Positions 54,255 through 63,985 of a DNA stretch of 64,000 nucleotides are shown piece by piece. Below the pieces are notes generated by a model. The model did no database searches and was not told the origin of the DNA. It saw only the letters and a program-made list of their open reading frames with translations. This DNA comes from Bedellia somnulentella. Lineage: Eukaryota > Arthropoda > Insecta > Lepidoptera > Bedelliidae. Made by a program: the position numbers and the translations under genes. The DNA is taken from contig OY755181.1 in the NCBI GenBank assembly GCA_963576735.1, forward strand, positions 2,046,001-2,110,000, in the 5' to 3' direction. The stretch's first letter is position 1. The number at the start of each line of letters is the position of its first letter.

Positions 54255-54314
54255 ATCGATGAGCTATCTCTGAGTAACTTAGGTATTGCTTATCGGACAA
54301 ATAAGTAACAGAAA

Positions 54315-54375
54315 AGCGTCCAAAGTGTGAAGAATAAAAGGGCATGTATGAATATTTTCACTAAATGTTGAATTA
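54315..54375 (+). mobile_element. RTE-like LINE fragment
   Basis: GCGTCCAAAGTGTGAAGAAT and AAAAGGGCATGTATGAA only. Confidence 0.5.
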
Positions 54376-54477
54376 GTTTATGTGCCAAACCTATTGCGAA
54401 TTCTAATGATATCTTATTTTATGAATTCTAATTAAAAGTCTAGTTTCAAGCCAATATCTTTCCAATATTTAAAACTT

Positions 54478-54770
54478 CCAAGCATATCATAGTTACAATA
54501 CAAAAAACCATTTAAAAACGAAGCAACACTACACTAATTGGGTACACTGCATGGGTTTACGTAAAAAACGGCAGTCCGCTCGAAATATCGAATTAAATGC
54601 AGTTCTGTTGCATCAAAAACTAGTGAGATATATTTAAAATGGTCTGCGGCGGCGCCAGCTGTGCTCGTGAGGGAATCTATCATACTGATGTAGCGTGACT
54701 TGGCCGCGCCATCAACTATACAGACATACGTGTACCAATGATTGAGATGAGGATGCGTTTTTCTAGTTTT
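54478..54770 (-). repeat. Tandem duplication, copy 2, with exon-like core
   Basis: Reverse strand 54561-54715 is the second 155-base exon-like segment, open in the same frame with the same acceptor and donor positions. About seven amino-acid and five silent differences separate the two. Confidence 0.65.
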
Positions 54771-54884
54771 CCTCCTCCCTATCTATGAGCGACTAAGATA
54801 TACCTATAAATATAGTTTATAGAACAAAATGCGTAAGAAAAAAACGCCTATTTTTTATTATAAGAAATTATTATTTAACTAGAC

Positions 54885-55205
54885 TGCCTCCGTGGTCTCG
54901 TGGTTAAGCGCTTGGTTTTAAGTACGGAGGTCTCGGGTTCGATCCCCGGGGGGCGGTAACTTGTAAGATTTAACCCAGTCTGGAAGGATATTGCAGGCTT
55001 GAATCACCTGATAATTCGAAAATTAAGATGATTCCGTGCCTTGGAGGGCACGTTAAGCCGTCGGTCCTGGCTACTATTACGGTCGTTAGGCTGCCAACCC
55101 CCGATTGGCCAGCGTGGTGGACTATGGCCAAATCGCCCTATATAGGGTAGGCTCGAGCCCCTTGGTGGGGACATATATGGGCTGTGAAGAGAAGATTTAT
55201 GGAAA
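54885..55205 (+). mobile_element. SINE-E reference copy, tRNA-derived
   Basis: Head GTGGTCTCGTGGTTAAGCGC (box A-like) and GGGTTCGATCCCCG (box B). The body has GCACGTTAAGCCGTCGGTCC and CAACCCCCGATTGGCCAGCG. The tail is AT-rich. Typical lepidopteran SINE layout. Confidence 0.8.
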
Positions 55206-55407
55206 AAATTGACAGAATAATAAAAACATCAACACCCACTTATTTCGCTCTTTTGTATTAGCACTATTATATTATACGTTAGTACCTATTTTAAGTATTT
55301 AATTGTACATTCATTAATTTATCCTGATGAGTTGTTCGCGTGATTTGTATAACAAAGCATTCCAAATACATTTATCATTTAATTCTAACAAGATCATATT
55401 ACATTAT

Positions 55408-55667
55408 TAGATGTGTACTGTCGGATTAGAACAGCACTACCGTATTTCTACCCGTGGGTCTAAGAGGCGATTAAGGGTATTGGTTCCCTTTAATGAATTT
55501 TTGGGCAATGCAGTTGGAGAACCACCACCAACACACACAAACGCCTTTATTTTACCATCTTTTCCCCATTAACTTCCAAAAGTGTCTGAGAAATCTAAAA
55601 TTTCTTAGCTCTGGCTACCCTTTCTAGGAATATATAGCGTTGAGATATTTATGTAGGTATGTATATA
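55408..55667 (+). mobile_element. SINE-A copy, diverged
   Basis: Near full length. The gypsy element inserted in its TATGTATATAT tail. Confidence 0.8.
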
Positions 55668-55668
55668 T

Positions 55669-56154
55669 TGTTACGACATCTGTTCGCAAGTAGGGGATAG
55701 GATTTGCCACTACTAGATAACAGATGGCGTTACTAGTATTCTAATAAGTAAAGGAATTACTAGATGTTTCTCGAATATCGACTTTTCGAGAATGTGGTAC
55801 TAGAACTTTCTGTAATATTCGCGTATTTGAGATTTGGCATATATAAAGAGCGACGCGTGCTACGGAGTGATTCGAGTGCGAAGAACTAAAGCGAGAATAA
55901 GCGAAATACTAGAGCGAAGAAATTAAATACGACAGTGCAGTGATATACGAATTACGGAAATAAGCTTAACGGTGTGGACAGTGTTACTATAACGGAGTAA
56001 ATTAGTGTTGTTAATTAGTGCGAGTATCGATAGTTAATTATCGATAGTGTTTGTTGTGTTGTGTAAAGTGCGTTATTGGTCAATAAATATAATTACACCT
56101 TATTGCACGAAAGTGTGACTGGTATTTATCAAATTAAGAACCCGGTACGTAACA
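55669..56154 (+). repeat. 5' LTR
   Basis: Begins TGTTACGACATC and ends CGGTACGTAACA. A TATA-like CATATATAAAGAG at about 55837 and AATAAATAT near the end fit promoter and polyadenylation roles. Confidence 0.95.
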
Positions 56155-56156
56155 AT

Positions 56157-56172
56157 TGGTGACAGAAGTGGA
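56157..56172 (+). promoter_or_regulatory. Probable primer-binding site
   Basis: TGGTGACAGAAGTGGA starts two bases after the LTR. The TGG start fits pairing with a tRNA CCA end. I cannot name the tRNA. Confidence 0.6.
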
Positions 56173-56179
56173 TTTGAAG

Positions 56180-59100
56180 ATGCCAGTTATGCCGAAGGAA
56201 GACGGAAGAGAGGGTGTGAAGACACGCGCTCAGAAAGCCGCAGAGGGTGAACAGCTGTCGGAAATGAGTTCATCGGTCACGAACCCTCGGAGTGACATTC
56301 CAGAGGAGACGTCCGCGGTGACTAACGCGCCGTCTACATCAACGGCGCCGGCGGCCGCAACTAATACTGACTTGACGATGATAGTTGAAATGTTTCAAAG
56401 CATGCGTGAAGCACAACAAAGCATACAGGATGTTGTGAAAAACATACATTCGGAGGTACAGGATGTTAAAAAAAACATACATTCGGAGGTACAGGGTGTT
56501 GTGAAACAAGAAGTTCGTGAGTTGCGCGAGGAACAGCAAACTAAGTTCTCACAAGTTCTCACTGCGGTCAATGAAGTCAGTGGTCGGGTGGTTACTGTGG
56601 AAAAAGACGTAGAGCAGATGAAGGAGCAGGTAACCACTATTGAGAAAGATATCGATGACATGAAGACCGACTTCCGCGGAATGGAGAAAAGGGTCCTGCA
56701 GCTTGAATCACGACCGGTCAAGGTTGTCTCCGGTGAGAATGTAGTAGCTGTCCATGGTCCTCGTGTGAAGGTTCCTCCCTACGACGGAACAACATCCTGG
56801 TCGGCGTATAGACATCAGTTCCAGACTGTTGCGGCTGCCAATGGTTGGACTGATGAACAGTGTTTGACTGCACTGACGGTGGCGCTCCGAGGTCAAGCAC
56901 TGTCAGTAATAGAGGCGCTGCCGACTCCGAGTGGTGGTTTCAAGGACCTGCTGGATGCGTTGGAGTCTCGCTATGGAGAGCGACACCTGGAGCACGTGTT
57001 CCGCGCTCAGCTGCGTGATAGGGTCCAGCGTTCTGGAGAGGGACTTCAGCAGTGGGCCCTTGAAATCGAGAAGCTCGTCCGCAAGGCCTATCCCAGTGTA
57101 GATCCGAAGACGGTGGAAATGAACCTGGTGCAAGCATTCGTCGACGGCATCAGAGATATCGAAGTGAGAACAGCGGTGAGACTTCAACACCACACGTCTC
57201 TCAAGGATGCCTTGGCGAACGCTCTAGAAGTTGAAGCTTGCCGCCAGGATACGCGCCAAACTCATCGACTTCGTGAGATTGCGGAAGCAAATGAGGACGT
57301 CAAGGTCATTAAAGCACCCGTCGGAAGGAGTACTGGACCGATTTGTTATGGCTGCGGGAAAAGGGGCCATTTGAGATTAAGTTGCCCGCTGAGGAAGGAA
57401 GAAAAGAGGCAGGCAGAGGCTCCTGCCGCAAAACGAGCATTAGCCAGGACCGGGGGGCAGGTGCTGGCTAGAGAGGAGAAAGCCCCGACAATGACCATCT
57501 CACAAGCCTGTAACGGGAACAGTTTGGTGATATTGGGCTGTGTCAATGATCAAGACTGTAAGATGACCCTTGATACTGGAGCGTCTAGAACGGTGATCAA
57601 TCCGGCACTGGTGAAAGCAGCGAATATCAAGTATAGCAGAGATACTAAGTGTCGGCTACTCTCCGCCTCTGGCCAGCGAATACCTGTCCTTGGTGAACTC
57701 TCAGTCAGGATGATGGTTGGCGAGACGTCGTATACTCATCAAGTCATTGTGGCTGAGATAATGGATGAATGCATACTAGGACTGGACTTTATGAAGAAAT
57801 ATAACTGCCGGATTGACATAACGAGAGGAATTTTCAAGTGTGGCCAGGAAGAAATCTTTATACTGGGTGGTCCCGTCGGTGAAGTGACATGCTTGAAAAC
57901 CATCAATATTCCTGCGCGTTCTCAGAAGTTGGTTCCGGTGATGTTACCTGTAGACAGCGAGAAGAAGAGGCATCGTTGTGTGTTGATTGAAGAGACAGGG
58001 AAGAACGGGCCAAGGAAATTTCTGACAGCAAGAACTTTGGTTACAAGCAACAAGACGGCAATAGTGAAGGTAGTCAACCTTGACCAAGAAGATGTACAGC
58101 TTAAGCGGGGTGAAGTAGTTGGTCAGTGTGAAGAAGTAGTCTGGATGAGGAGCTGTCATTCTCCAAATGGGAAAGTCAAAGTGAAAGTCGATAATTCAAC
58201 TGTAACTGACTTGTTAAGTGAGATCCAGGATGACTTATCTTACTTGGAGAGGATCAAGGTTAAACAGTTGCTGGTGAAATATGCTGACATCTTCTCAAAT
58301 GCAGAAGGGGACTTAGGCAGAACATCTTTAGTGCAACACAGAATTGATACAGGGGACGAAAGACCTATTAGACAGAGAGCAAGGAGAATCCCAATCGCTA
58401 AGGAGAAAGAAGTTGAAGAATTGCTCGAAGACATGAAAAAGAAGAAGGTCATTAGTCCGTCCTCCAGTCCGTGGTGTTCTCCAGTGGTTCTTGTTAAGAA
58501 GAAAGATGGAAGCACACGGTTTTGTGTTGACTACAGGCAACTGAACAACGTGACAAAGAAGGACAGCTATCCTTTGCCAAGAATAGATGACACTCTGGAT
58601 ACTTTGAGTGGCATGAAGTGGTTTTCAACCCTGGACTGCAAGTCAGGCTACTGGCAGGTGGAAATACATCCGACTGATAAAGAGAAGACTGCGTTTTCAA
58701 CTGGAAAGGGTTTGTGGCAGTTTAACGTCATGCCTTTCGGTCTCTGCAACGCGCCAGCTACTTTTGAAAGGCTTATGGAGTGTGCGTTGGCGGGATTGGT
58801 TGGCGAGGCTTGCCTGGTGTACCTCGACGACGTGGTCATAATAGGCAAAAGCTTCCAAGACCATCTCAAGAACCTGGAACAAGTCTTTCAGAAAATTCGT
58901 GGAGCAAACCTGAAACTGAATCCGAAGAAGTGCCGGCTGTTTAGAACTTCAGTGAACTATTTAGGACACGTAATCAGCCGAGAAGGAATTCAGACGGATC
59001 CGGAAAAGGTGGAAGCTGTGCAGAAATGGCCGACGCCAAAGGACAAAACAGACGTGCGAGCTTTTCTCGGCCTTTGCTCGTACTATCGACGTTTTGTAAA

Positions 59101-61018
59101 AGGGTTTTCTGAGATCGCCAAACCATTGCATCGGTTGACTGAAGATAAGAAAACCTTCTCTTGGGATGATGAATGCGAGTTATCTTTCAATGAGCTGAAG
59201 AAGAGGCTTTGCGAGACACCTATCCTTGGATATCCACAGCCAGAGGGACAGTACATCGTTGACAGCGATGCTAGTAATATGGCTATTGGTGGAGTGTTAT
59301 CACAGATCCAAGGTGACAAGGAAGTTGTGATCGGATATTTCAGCAAGTCTCTATCTAAAGCGGAAAGAAACTACTGCGTCACGAGAAAGGAACTTCTAGC
59401 TGTAGTGAAGACCTTACAGCATTTTTACAAGTATTTGATTGGGAGACCGTTCAAGCTTCGAACTGATCATGCTGCACTGAAATGGCTTCTCCAGTTCAAA
59501 AACCCGGAAGGACAGGTAGCTCGATGGATCGAACAGCTACAAGAGTATGACTTTTCTATCGAGCACCGTAGTGGTAAATCTCATGGCAATGCAGACGCGC
59601 TTTCACGTAGACCGTGTCCGGAAGACTGTAAACATTGTAGGAAGCAAGAGTCGAAGGAGGAGGTCGTGAAAGTGACTCGAATTTGTCCATTGGATGGATG
59701 GGAAACAGAAGCTATGCAGAAGGCCCAAGAAGAAGATGAGAACCTCAGACCCATCATGAAATGGAAGAAGGAAAAACACGATCAACCGGCTTGGAGTGAA
59801 GTAGCGTCCACAGGAGTGAGTACGAAAGCTTACTGGGCGCAATGGAACAGCCTGGTTCTGATCAATGGTCTACTGTACCGGAGGTGGGAGAAACCCAACG
59901 GTAAAGAAGAGCACCTACAATTGGTCGTGCCCAGAGCCAAGGTTAAAGATGTACTGCGGGAAACACATGACGGTGTTTCGGGCGGGCATCTTGGGGTAAA
60001 TCGTACGTTGCAGAAGGTTCGTGCGAAGTTTTACTGGCTTCATTGTAGGGACGACGTACAGGACTGGTGCCGGAAATGTACAACGTGTGCCGCGGTGAAA
60101 GGTCCGCAGACCCGGAGTAGAGGGGGATTACGGTTGTACAATGTGGGAGCTCCCTGGGAGAGGATTGCCGTTGATGTGGCTGGACCGTTTCCACAAACAG
60201 AGTCCGGAAATAAATATTTCATGGTGGTGATGGATTACTTCACTAAGTGGCCTGAAGTGTTTGCCATACCCAATCAAGAAGCAATAACTGTGGCTACAAA
60301 ACTGGTTGAGGAAGTGATCTGTCGATTTGGCGTGCCCCTGGAGATACACTCTGACCAGGGAAGAAATTTTGAGTCACAAGTATTTCAAGAGGTGTGCAAA
60401 CTGCTTGGAATGCATAAAACCAGGACGACGCCATATCATCCTCAGTCAGATGGAATGGTGGAGAGGTTCAACCAAACACTGGAGAGACAGTTGGCAAAGA
60501 TGGTTGAAAAACATCAGAAGGACTGGGACAAACACATTCCATTATTTTTACTGTCTTACCGGTCAGCAGTTCACGAAAGCACGAAGGAAACACCTGCTTT
60601 CGTCAATTTCGGAAGAGAGCTACGATTGCCTGTAGATTTGTTGACAGGAGGGTCACCAGATGAGCCGCAGAGTGTAACTGAATATGTAAGCGATTTGAGG
60701 GAAAGAATGCAAGATGTACATTCCCTAGTGCGTGAAAATGGTTTACATGCTAGTGAAAAGATGAAAACCAGATATGACCGTAAAGCTAACACGCCGCGTT
60801 TCGAAGAGGGTATGCTCGTCTGGTTACACAATCCAACTCGCCAGAAAGGGAAGTCCCCTAAGTTACAAAATAGGTGGGAAGGACCGTACAAGGTGGTCAC
60901 TAGAATAAACGATGTAACGTACAGAATTCAACGCCAACCTAGAGGGGCTTGGAAAATAGTTCACATCGATCGACTTGCGAAGTACCATGGAAGCAATAAT
61001 ACTCGGGACGAGTATTAA
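56180..61018 (+). CDS. Gag-Pol polyprotein of Ty3/gypsy element
   Basis: 1612 residues from the first ATG. The frame is already open across the primer-binding site, so a slightly earlier non-ATG start is possible. In order: coiled coil (about 40-180) with an 11-residue repeat (KNIHSEVQ twice), and Gag capsid-like region (about 195-370). Then CCHC knuckle CYGCGKRGHLRLSCP (389-402), aspartic protease DTGA (465-468), and reverse transcriptase with YLDD (881-884). RNase H follows (about 1025-1140), then integrase with an H-H-C-C finger and D1332, D1392, E1428 (35 residues between the last two). A GPY-type end lies near 1560. Gag and Pol share one frame with no visible frameshift, so the Gag:Pol ratio must be set otherwise. 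All catalytic residues are present and no stop is seen. The element may be active. It makes particles and cDNA and integrates it. Confidence 0.95.
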   Translation: MPVMPKEDGREGVKTRAQKAAEGEQLSEMSSSVTNPRSDIPEETSAVTNAPSTSTAPAAATNTDLTMIVEMFQSMREAQQSIQDVVKNIHSEVQDVKKNIHSEVQGVVKQEVRELREEQQTKFSQVLTAVNEVSGRVVTVEKDVEQMKEQVTTIEKDIDDMKTDFRGMEKRVLQLESRPVKVVSGENVVAVHGPRVKVPPYDGTTSWSAYRHQFQTVAAANGWTDEQCLTALTVALRGQALSVIEALPTPSGGFKDLLDALESRYGERHLEHVFRAQLRDRVQRSGEGLQQWALEIEKLVRKAYPSVDPKTVEMNLVQAFVDGIRDIEVRTAVRLQHHTSLKDALANALEVEACRQDTRQTHRLREIAEANEDVKVIKAPVGRSTGPICYGCGKRGHLRLSCPLRKEEKRQAEAPAAKRALARTGGQVLAREEKAPTMTISQACNGNSLVILGCVNDQDCKMTLDTGASRTVINPALVKAANIKYSRDTKCRLLSASGQRIPVLGELSVRMMVGETSYTHQVIVAEIMDECILGLDFMKKYNCRIDITRGIFKCGQEEIFILGGPVGEVTCLKTINIPARSQKLVPVMLPVDSEKKRHRCVLIEETGKNGPRKFLTARTLVTSNKTAIVKVVNLDQEDVQLKRGEVVGQCEEVVWMRSCHSPNGKVKVKVDNSTVTDLLSEIQDDLSYLERIKVKQLLVKYADIFSNAEGDLGRTSLVQHRIDTGDERPIRQRARRIPIAKEKEVEELLEDMKKKKVISPSSSPWCSPVVLVKKKDGSTRFCVDYRQLNNVTKKDSYPLPRIDDTLDTLSGMKWFSTLDCKSGYWQVEIHPTDKEKTAFSTGKGLWQFNVMPFGLCNAPATFERLMECALAGLVGEACLVYLDDVVIIGKSFQDHLKNLEQVFQKIRGANLKLNPKKCRLFRTSVNYLGHVISREGIQTDPEKVEAVQKWPTPKDKTDVRAFLGLCSYYRRFVKGFSEIAKPLHRLTEDKKTFSWDDECELSFNELKKRLCETPILGYPQPEGQYIVDSDASNMAIGGVLSQIQGDKEVVIGYFSKSLSKAERNYCVTRKELLAVVKTLQHFYKYLIGRPFKLRTDHAALKWLLQFKNPEGQVARWIEQLQEYDFSIEHRSGKSHGNADALSRRPCPEDCKHCRKQESKEEVVKVTRICPLDGWETEAMQKAQEEDENLRPIMKWKKEKHDQPAWSEVASTGVSTKAYWAQWNSLVLINGLLYRRWEKPNGKEEHLQLVVPRAKVKDVLRETHDGVSGGHLGVNRTLQKVRAKFYWLHCRDDVQDWCRKCTTCAAVKGPQTRSRGGLRLYNVGAPWERIAVDVAGPFPQTESGNKYFMVVMDYFTKWPEVFAIPNQEAITVATKLVEEVICRFGVPLEIHSDQGRNFESQVFQEVCKLLGMHKTRTTPYHPQSDGMVERFNQTLERQLAKMVEKHQKDWDKHIPLFLLSYRSAVHESTKETPAFVNFGRELRLPVDLLTGGSPDEPQSVTEYVSDLRERMQDVHSLVRENGLHASEKMKTRYDRKANTPRFEEGMLVWLHNPTRQKGKSPKLQNRWEGPYKVVTRINDVTYRIQRQPRGAWKIVHIDRLAKYHGSNNTRDEY

Positions 61019-61034
61019 TGTAAGGAGGGGGTAA

Positions 61035-61520
61035 TGTTACGACATCTGTTCGCAAGTAGGGGATAGGATTTGCCACTACTAGATAACAGATGGCGTTACT
61101 AGTATTCTAATAAGTAAAGGAATTACTAGATGTTTCTCGAATATCGACTTTTCGAGAATGTGGTACTAGAACTTTCTGTAATATTCGCGTATTTGAGATT
61201 TGGCATATATAAAGAGCGACGCGTGCTACGGAGTGATTCGAGTGCGAAGAACTAAAGCGAGAATAAGCGAAATACTAGAGCGAAGAAATTAAATACGACA
61301 GTGCAGTGATATACGAATTACGGAAATAAGCTTAACGGTGTGGACAGTGTTACTATAACGGAGTAAATTAGTGTTGTTAATTAGTGCGAGTATCGATAGT
61401 TAATTATCGATAGTGTTTGTTGTGTTGTGTAAAGTGCGTTATTGGTCAATAAATATAATTACACCTTATTGCACGAAAGTGTGACTGGTATTTATCAAAT
61501 TAAGAACCCGGTACGTAACA
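61035..61520 (+). repeat. 3' LTR
   Basis: No difference from the 5' LTR seen by eye. A purine-rich AAGGAGGGGG stretch (61022-61031) just before it is the likely polypurine tract. Confidence 0.95.
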
Positions 61521-61536
61521 ATATTATAGGACAAGA

Positions 61537-62574
61537 GTGTCAACTACTGAAATAACAAGAATAAAAGTAGAAAATTTGGTAGATAATGAAAAAATGGGAG
61601 ATGAATATTTTGAGAAACTGGATGAGCGACTAAGTTGCGTAGAAATGACGGATGATATGGAAATAGAAGATGCTTGGAATGTGCTCAAATCTGCGGTAAT
61701 TGAATGTGCGACGGAAGTTTGTGGATTGAATAAAAGGAAAAATCGACCAACATCAAATTGGTGGGATAAAAGTGTGAAAGATGCGGTGAATGAAAAGAAG
61801 AAAACTTGGCTCGATTTACTAGCAATCAAAGCTAGAAAACGGATGGAGGTGTGTATAAATGATGACGAAGTTGAGAGATTTGAAGATGAATATAAGAGAA
61901 TAAAGAGAGTGGTTAAGAATAAAATAGAGCCGAAAAAGCGAGATCTAAAAGAATAGAGTGAAAAGAAACTCTCCGATAATTTCCAAAGTAATCAAAAATT
62001 ATTTTGAAAATATATCAGACGTGAAACGGGAGTTTCTCAAAACACGAGTACAAGTGTGATGAAGAATGAAAAAGGTGAACTAATGACTGATGGAACAAGA
62101 ATAAAAAGAGTATGAAAGGATTATTTTGAGGGTCTCTTTGAAAAAGGGGATGATCCCATTACTTTAGCACATGATAGCGATGTTAATTGTGACGAGGTAA
62201 TGGGTGACGTATCTAAAAGTATGATAAGCATGGAAGAAATTGTAAAAGCGATGATAAGTATGAAACTAGGAAAAGCGGCAGGATATGATAGGATATGTGT
62301 CGAAATGCTGAGGACTGGTAAAGGGTTAGTGGCTTCTTGGCTGTTCTTCCTTTTTCAGAAATGTTGGGCACTTGGCAAAGTACCAAAAGATTGGTGTAGA
62401 GCCGTGATTGTGCCCCTATATAAAGGGAAAAGGTCACGCCAAGAAGCAAAAAACTACCGTGGTATCAGCCTACTCAGTGTTGTCGGCAAATGGTGTGTGA
62501 AAGTTCTGATCGAAAGGGTGATGAAAGAAACGGATGAAAAAATTTGGGATGTACTAGCAGGATTTCGGAACTGA
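61537..62574 (+). pseudogene. LINE linker and early reverse transcriptase, broken
   Basis: The linker frame 61537-61956 (WWDKSVKDAVNEKKKTWLDL, KRIKRVVKNKIE) ends at a premature stop. A second frame, 62200-62574, covers GKAAGYDR, DWCRAVIVPLYKGK and NYRGISLLSVVGK and stops after AGFRN. Later RT pieces include FIDLEKAYDRVVRKY (about 62660), GVRQGCVASPW (about 62830) and an ADDQVLLAS region at 62948, where the Tyr of YADD is lost. Homologous to 33415-35097. Confidence 0.8.
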
Positions 62575-63182
62575 GTTGGATGTATGAATTAAGTCTTCTC
62601 CTTAAGGTGCATCACAGAGAAATTTTTGGCAAAAAACTAAAAAGTATATTGCACTTTCATTGATTTGGAGAAGGCGTATGATAGGGTAGTAAGAAAGTAT
62701 TTATGGAAGGTGTTGTCTAAGTTCGTTTTGGGGAGCCAACTAATACGTGCATTGGAGTCACTCTATGAGGATTCCAATGCATGTGTGAGAGTAAACGGAG
62801 ATGACACGGACTAGTTTGAGATCTCTAGGGGTGTTCGACAGGGTTGTGTGGCTTCTCCGTGGCTTTTCAATTTGTTCATGGACGACTGTTTGAAAGAACT
62901 GCGCGAAAGTGATTATGGACTGAAAATGAGTGGGTTCATCATTAAACGCTGACGATCAAGTATTACTTGCATCAACGGTAAATGAGTTGCAGGAGATGGT
63001 AAACATTACGTGTAAGTCTGTCGAAAGCAAGGGAATGAGAGCGAATGTGGACAAAACCAAAACAATGGTTTTTGAAAGAGAGGAAAGTATGACAGAATGT
63101 GACATTGTTATAAATGGTAAAAAAGTGGAACAAGTGAAAGAATTTGTATATCTGGGGAGTTTGTTTACTAGGGATGGAAAAT

Positions 63183-63624
63183 TAAACGGATGGATGCGAG
63201 TGTGACTGACGATGTAGTGCAGAAAAGTGAAGATGAATATAAGAGAGTTAAGAATGAGGTAAAGATTCGTGAAAAGTGTGGTGTGAAAGATGATATTGTA
63301 AGAAAGATAGAAAAAGGAATGTTGAGATGGTTTGGGCACATAGAGAGGATGGATGATAGAAAATTGGTAAAAGGGATCTATAGAGCTAGTGTGGATGGTA
63401 ATGTTAGTAGAGGACGACCACGGAGAACACACTTGGACAAAATTGAGAGTGTGTTCAAAAAGGCTGGCGTCCGAAGTATGAAGAATAAAAGAGCATGTAT
63501 GAAAAGATTGATGGATGTAAACGAAGCTAGAGAGGTTTGTCAGGATCGTGCGAAGTGGCGATCAATAGTCTCTGCCTACCCCAATGGGAACTAATGGCGT
63601 GATTATATGTATGTATGTATGTAT
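63183..63624 (+). mobile_element. LINE-derived chimeric insert with target duplication
   Basis: A linker piece (63184-63262, EDEYKRVKNEVK) is fused directly to the LINE C-terminus (REKCGVKDDIVRK to SAYPNGN, stop at 63592-63594) and an ATGT tail. GGATGGAAAAT at 63172-63182 and 63625-63635 is the 11-base target duplication. The RT core is missing, so it needs helper enzyme. Confidence 0.85.
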
Positions 63625-63706
63625 GGATGGAAAATGTGAGGAAGATATTAAAAGGAGAGTTAAAAAGGGAAACGTGGTAAATGGAGCCATGAACAGTCGG
63701 ATGTTG

Positions 63707-63985
63707 AACCAGTTTAGTAAAGTTAATGATAGGCATACTGTTAACACTCAAAATAAGGAGAAACTTAACGTACCCAAGTGGAGACTTAATAAAGTAAGTA
63801 ACTCCTTTATGGGACTATCCCTGAAAATGTTCAACAAACTTCCTTCTGACATATTGGAATTGCCTGTGGCATCTTTTAAAAAGGCAATTAAAGCCATGCT
63901 TTTAAAGAAATCTTACTACAGTGTTCAAGATTTTTTTAAACGACAAGGGCTTAACGCGCACATGACCGTGTGCGTAAAGCTATAA
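63707..63985 (+). CDS. C-terminus of a second non-LTR retrotransposon (CR1/jockey-like)
   Basis: About 90 codons to a TAA at 63983. NKEKLNVPKWRLNKVSNSF, then MGLSLKMFNKLPSDI, FKKAIKAMLLKKSYYSVQDF is the usual end of RT proteins of this LINE group. In those proteins it follows the thumb. The upstream part is absent, and the join to the RTE-like piece at about 63706 is abrupt. Function of this tail domain is not well defined. Partial by insertion or rearrangement. Confidence 0.6.
   Translation, partial: NQFSKVNDRHTVNTQNKEKLNVPKWRLNKVSNSFMGLSLKMFNKLPSDILELPVASFKKAIKAMLLKKSYYSVQDFFKRQGLNAHMTVCVKL

Larger units (their letters stand above)
55669..61520 (+). mobile_element. Complete Ty3/gypsy LTR retrotransposon
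   Basis: Two 486-base LTRs, TG...CA ends, 4-base ATAT target duplication (55665-55668 and 61521-61524) and one unbroken gag-pol frame. There is no envelope gene. The LTRs appear identical, so it inserted recently. Confidence 0.95.
61525..63706 (+). mobile_element. RTE-like LINE, decayed and interrupted
   Basis: 5'-truncated inside the endonuclease-RT linker and broken by several stops and frameshifts. It is interrupted at 63183-63624 by another LINE-derived insert. It resumes at 63625 with DGKCEEDIKRRVKKGN and stops at about 63706. Confidence 0.85.

Noticed and set aside
56339..60900. Many reverse-strand frames of 60-109 residues
   Set aside because: Antisense shadows of the gypsy gag-pol gene.
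56180..61018. Endogenous retrovirus with envelope
   Set aside because: The frame ends 17 bases before the 3' LTR with no envelope gene, so it is a plain LTR retrotransposon.
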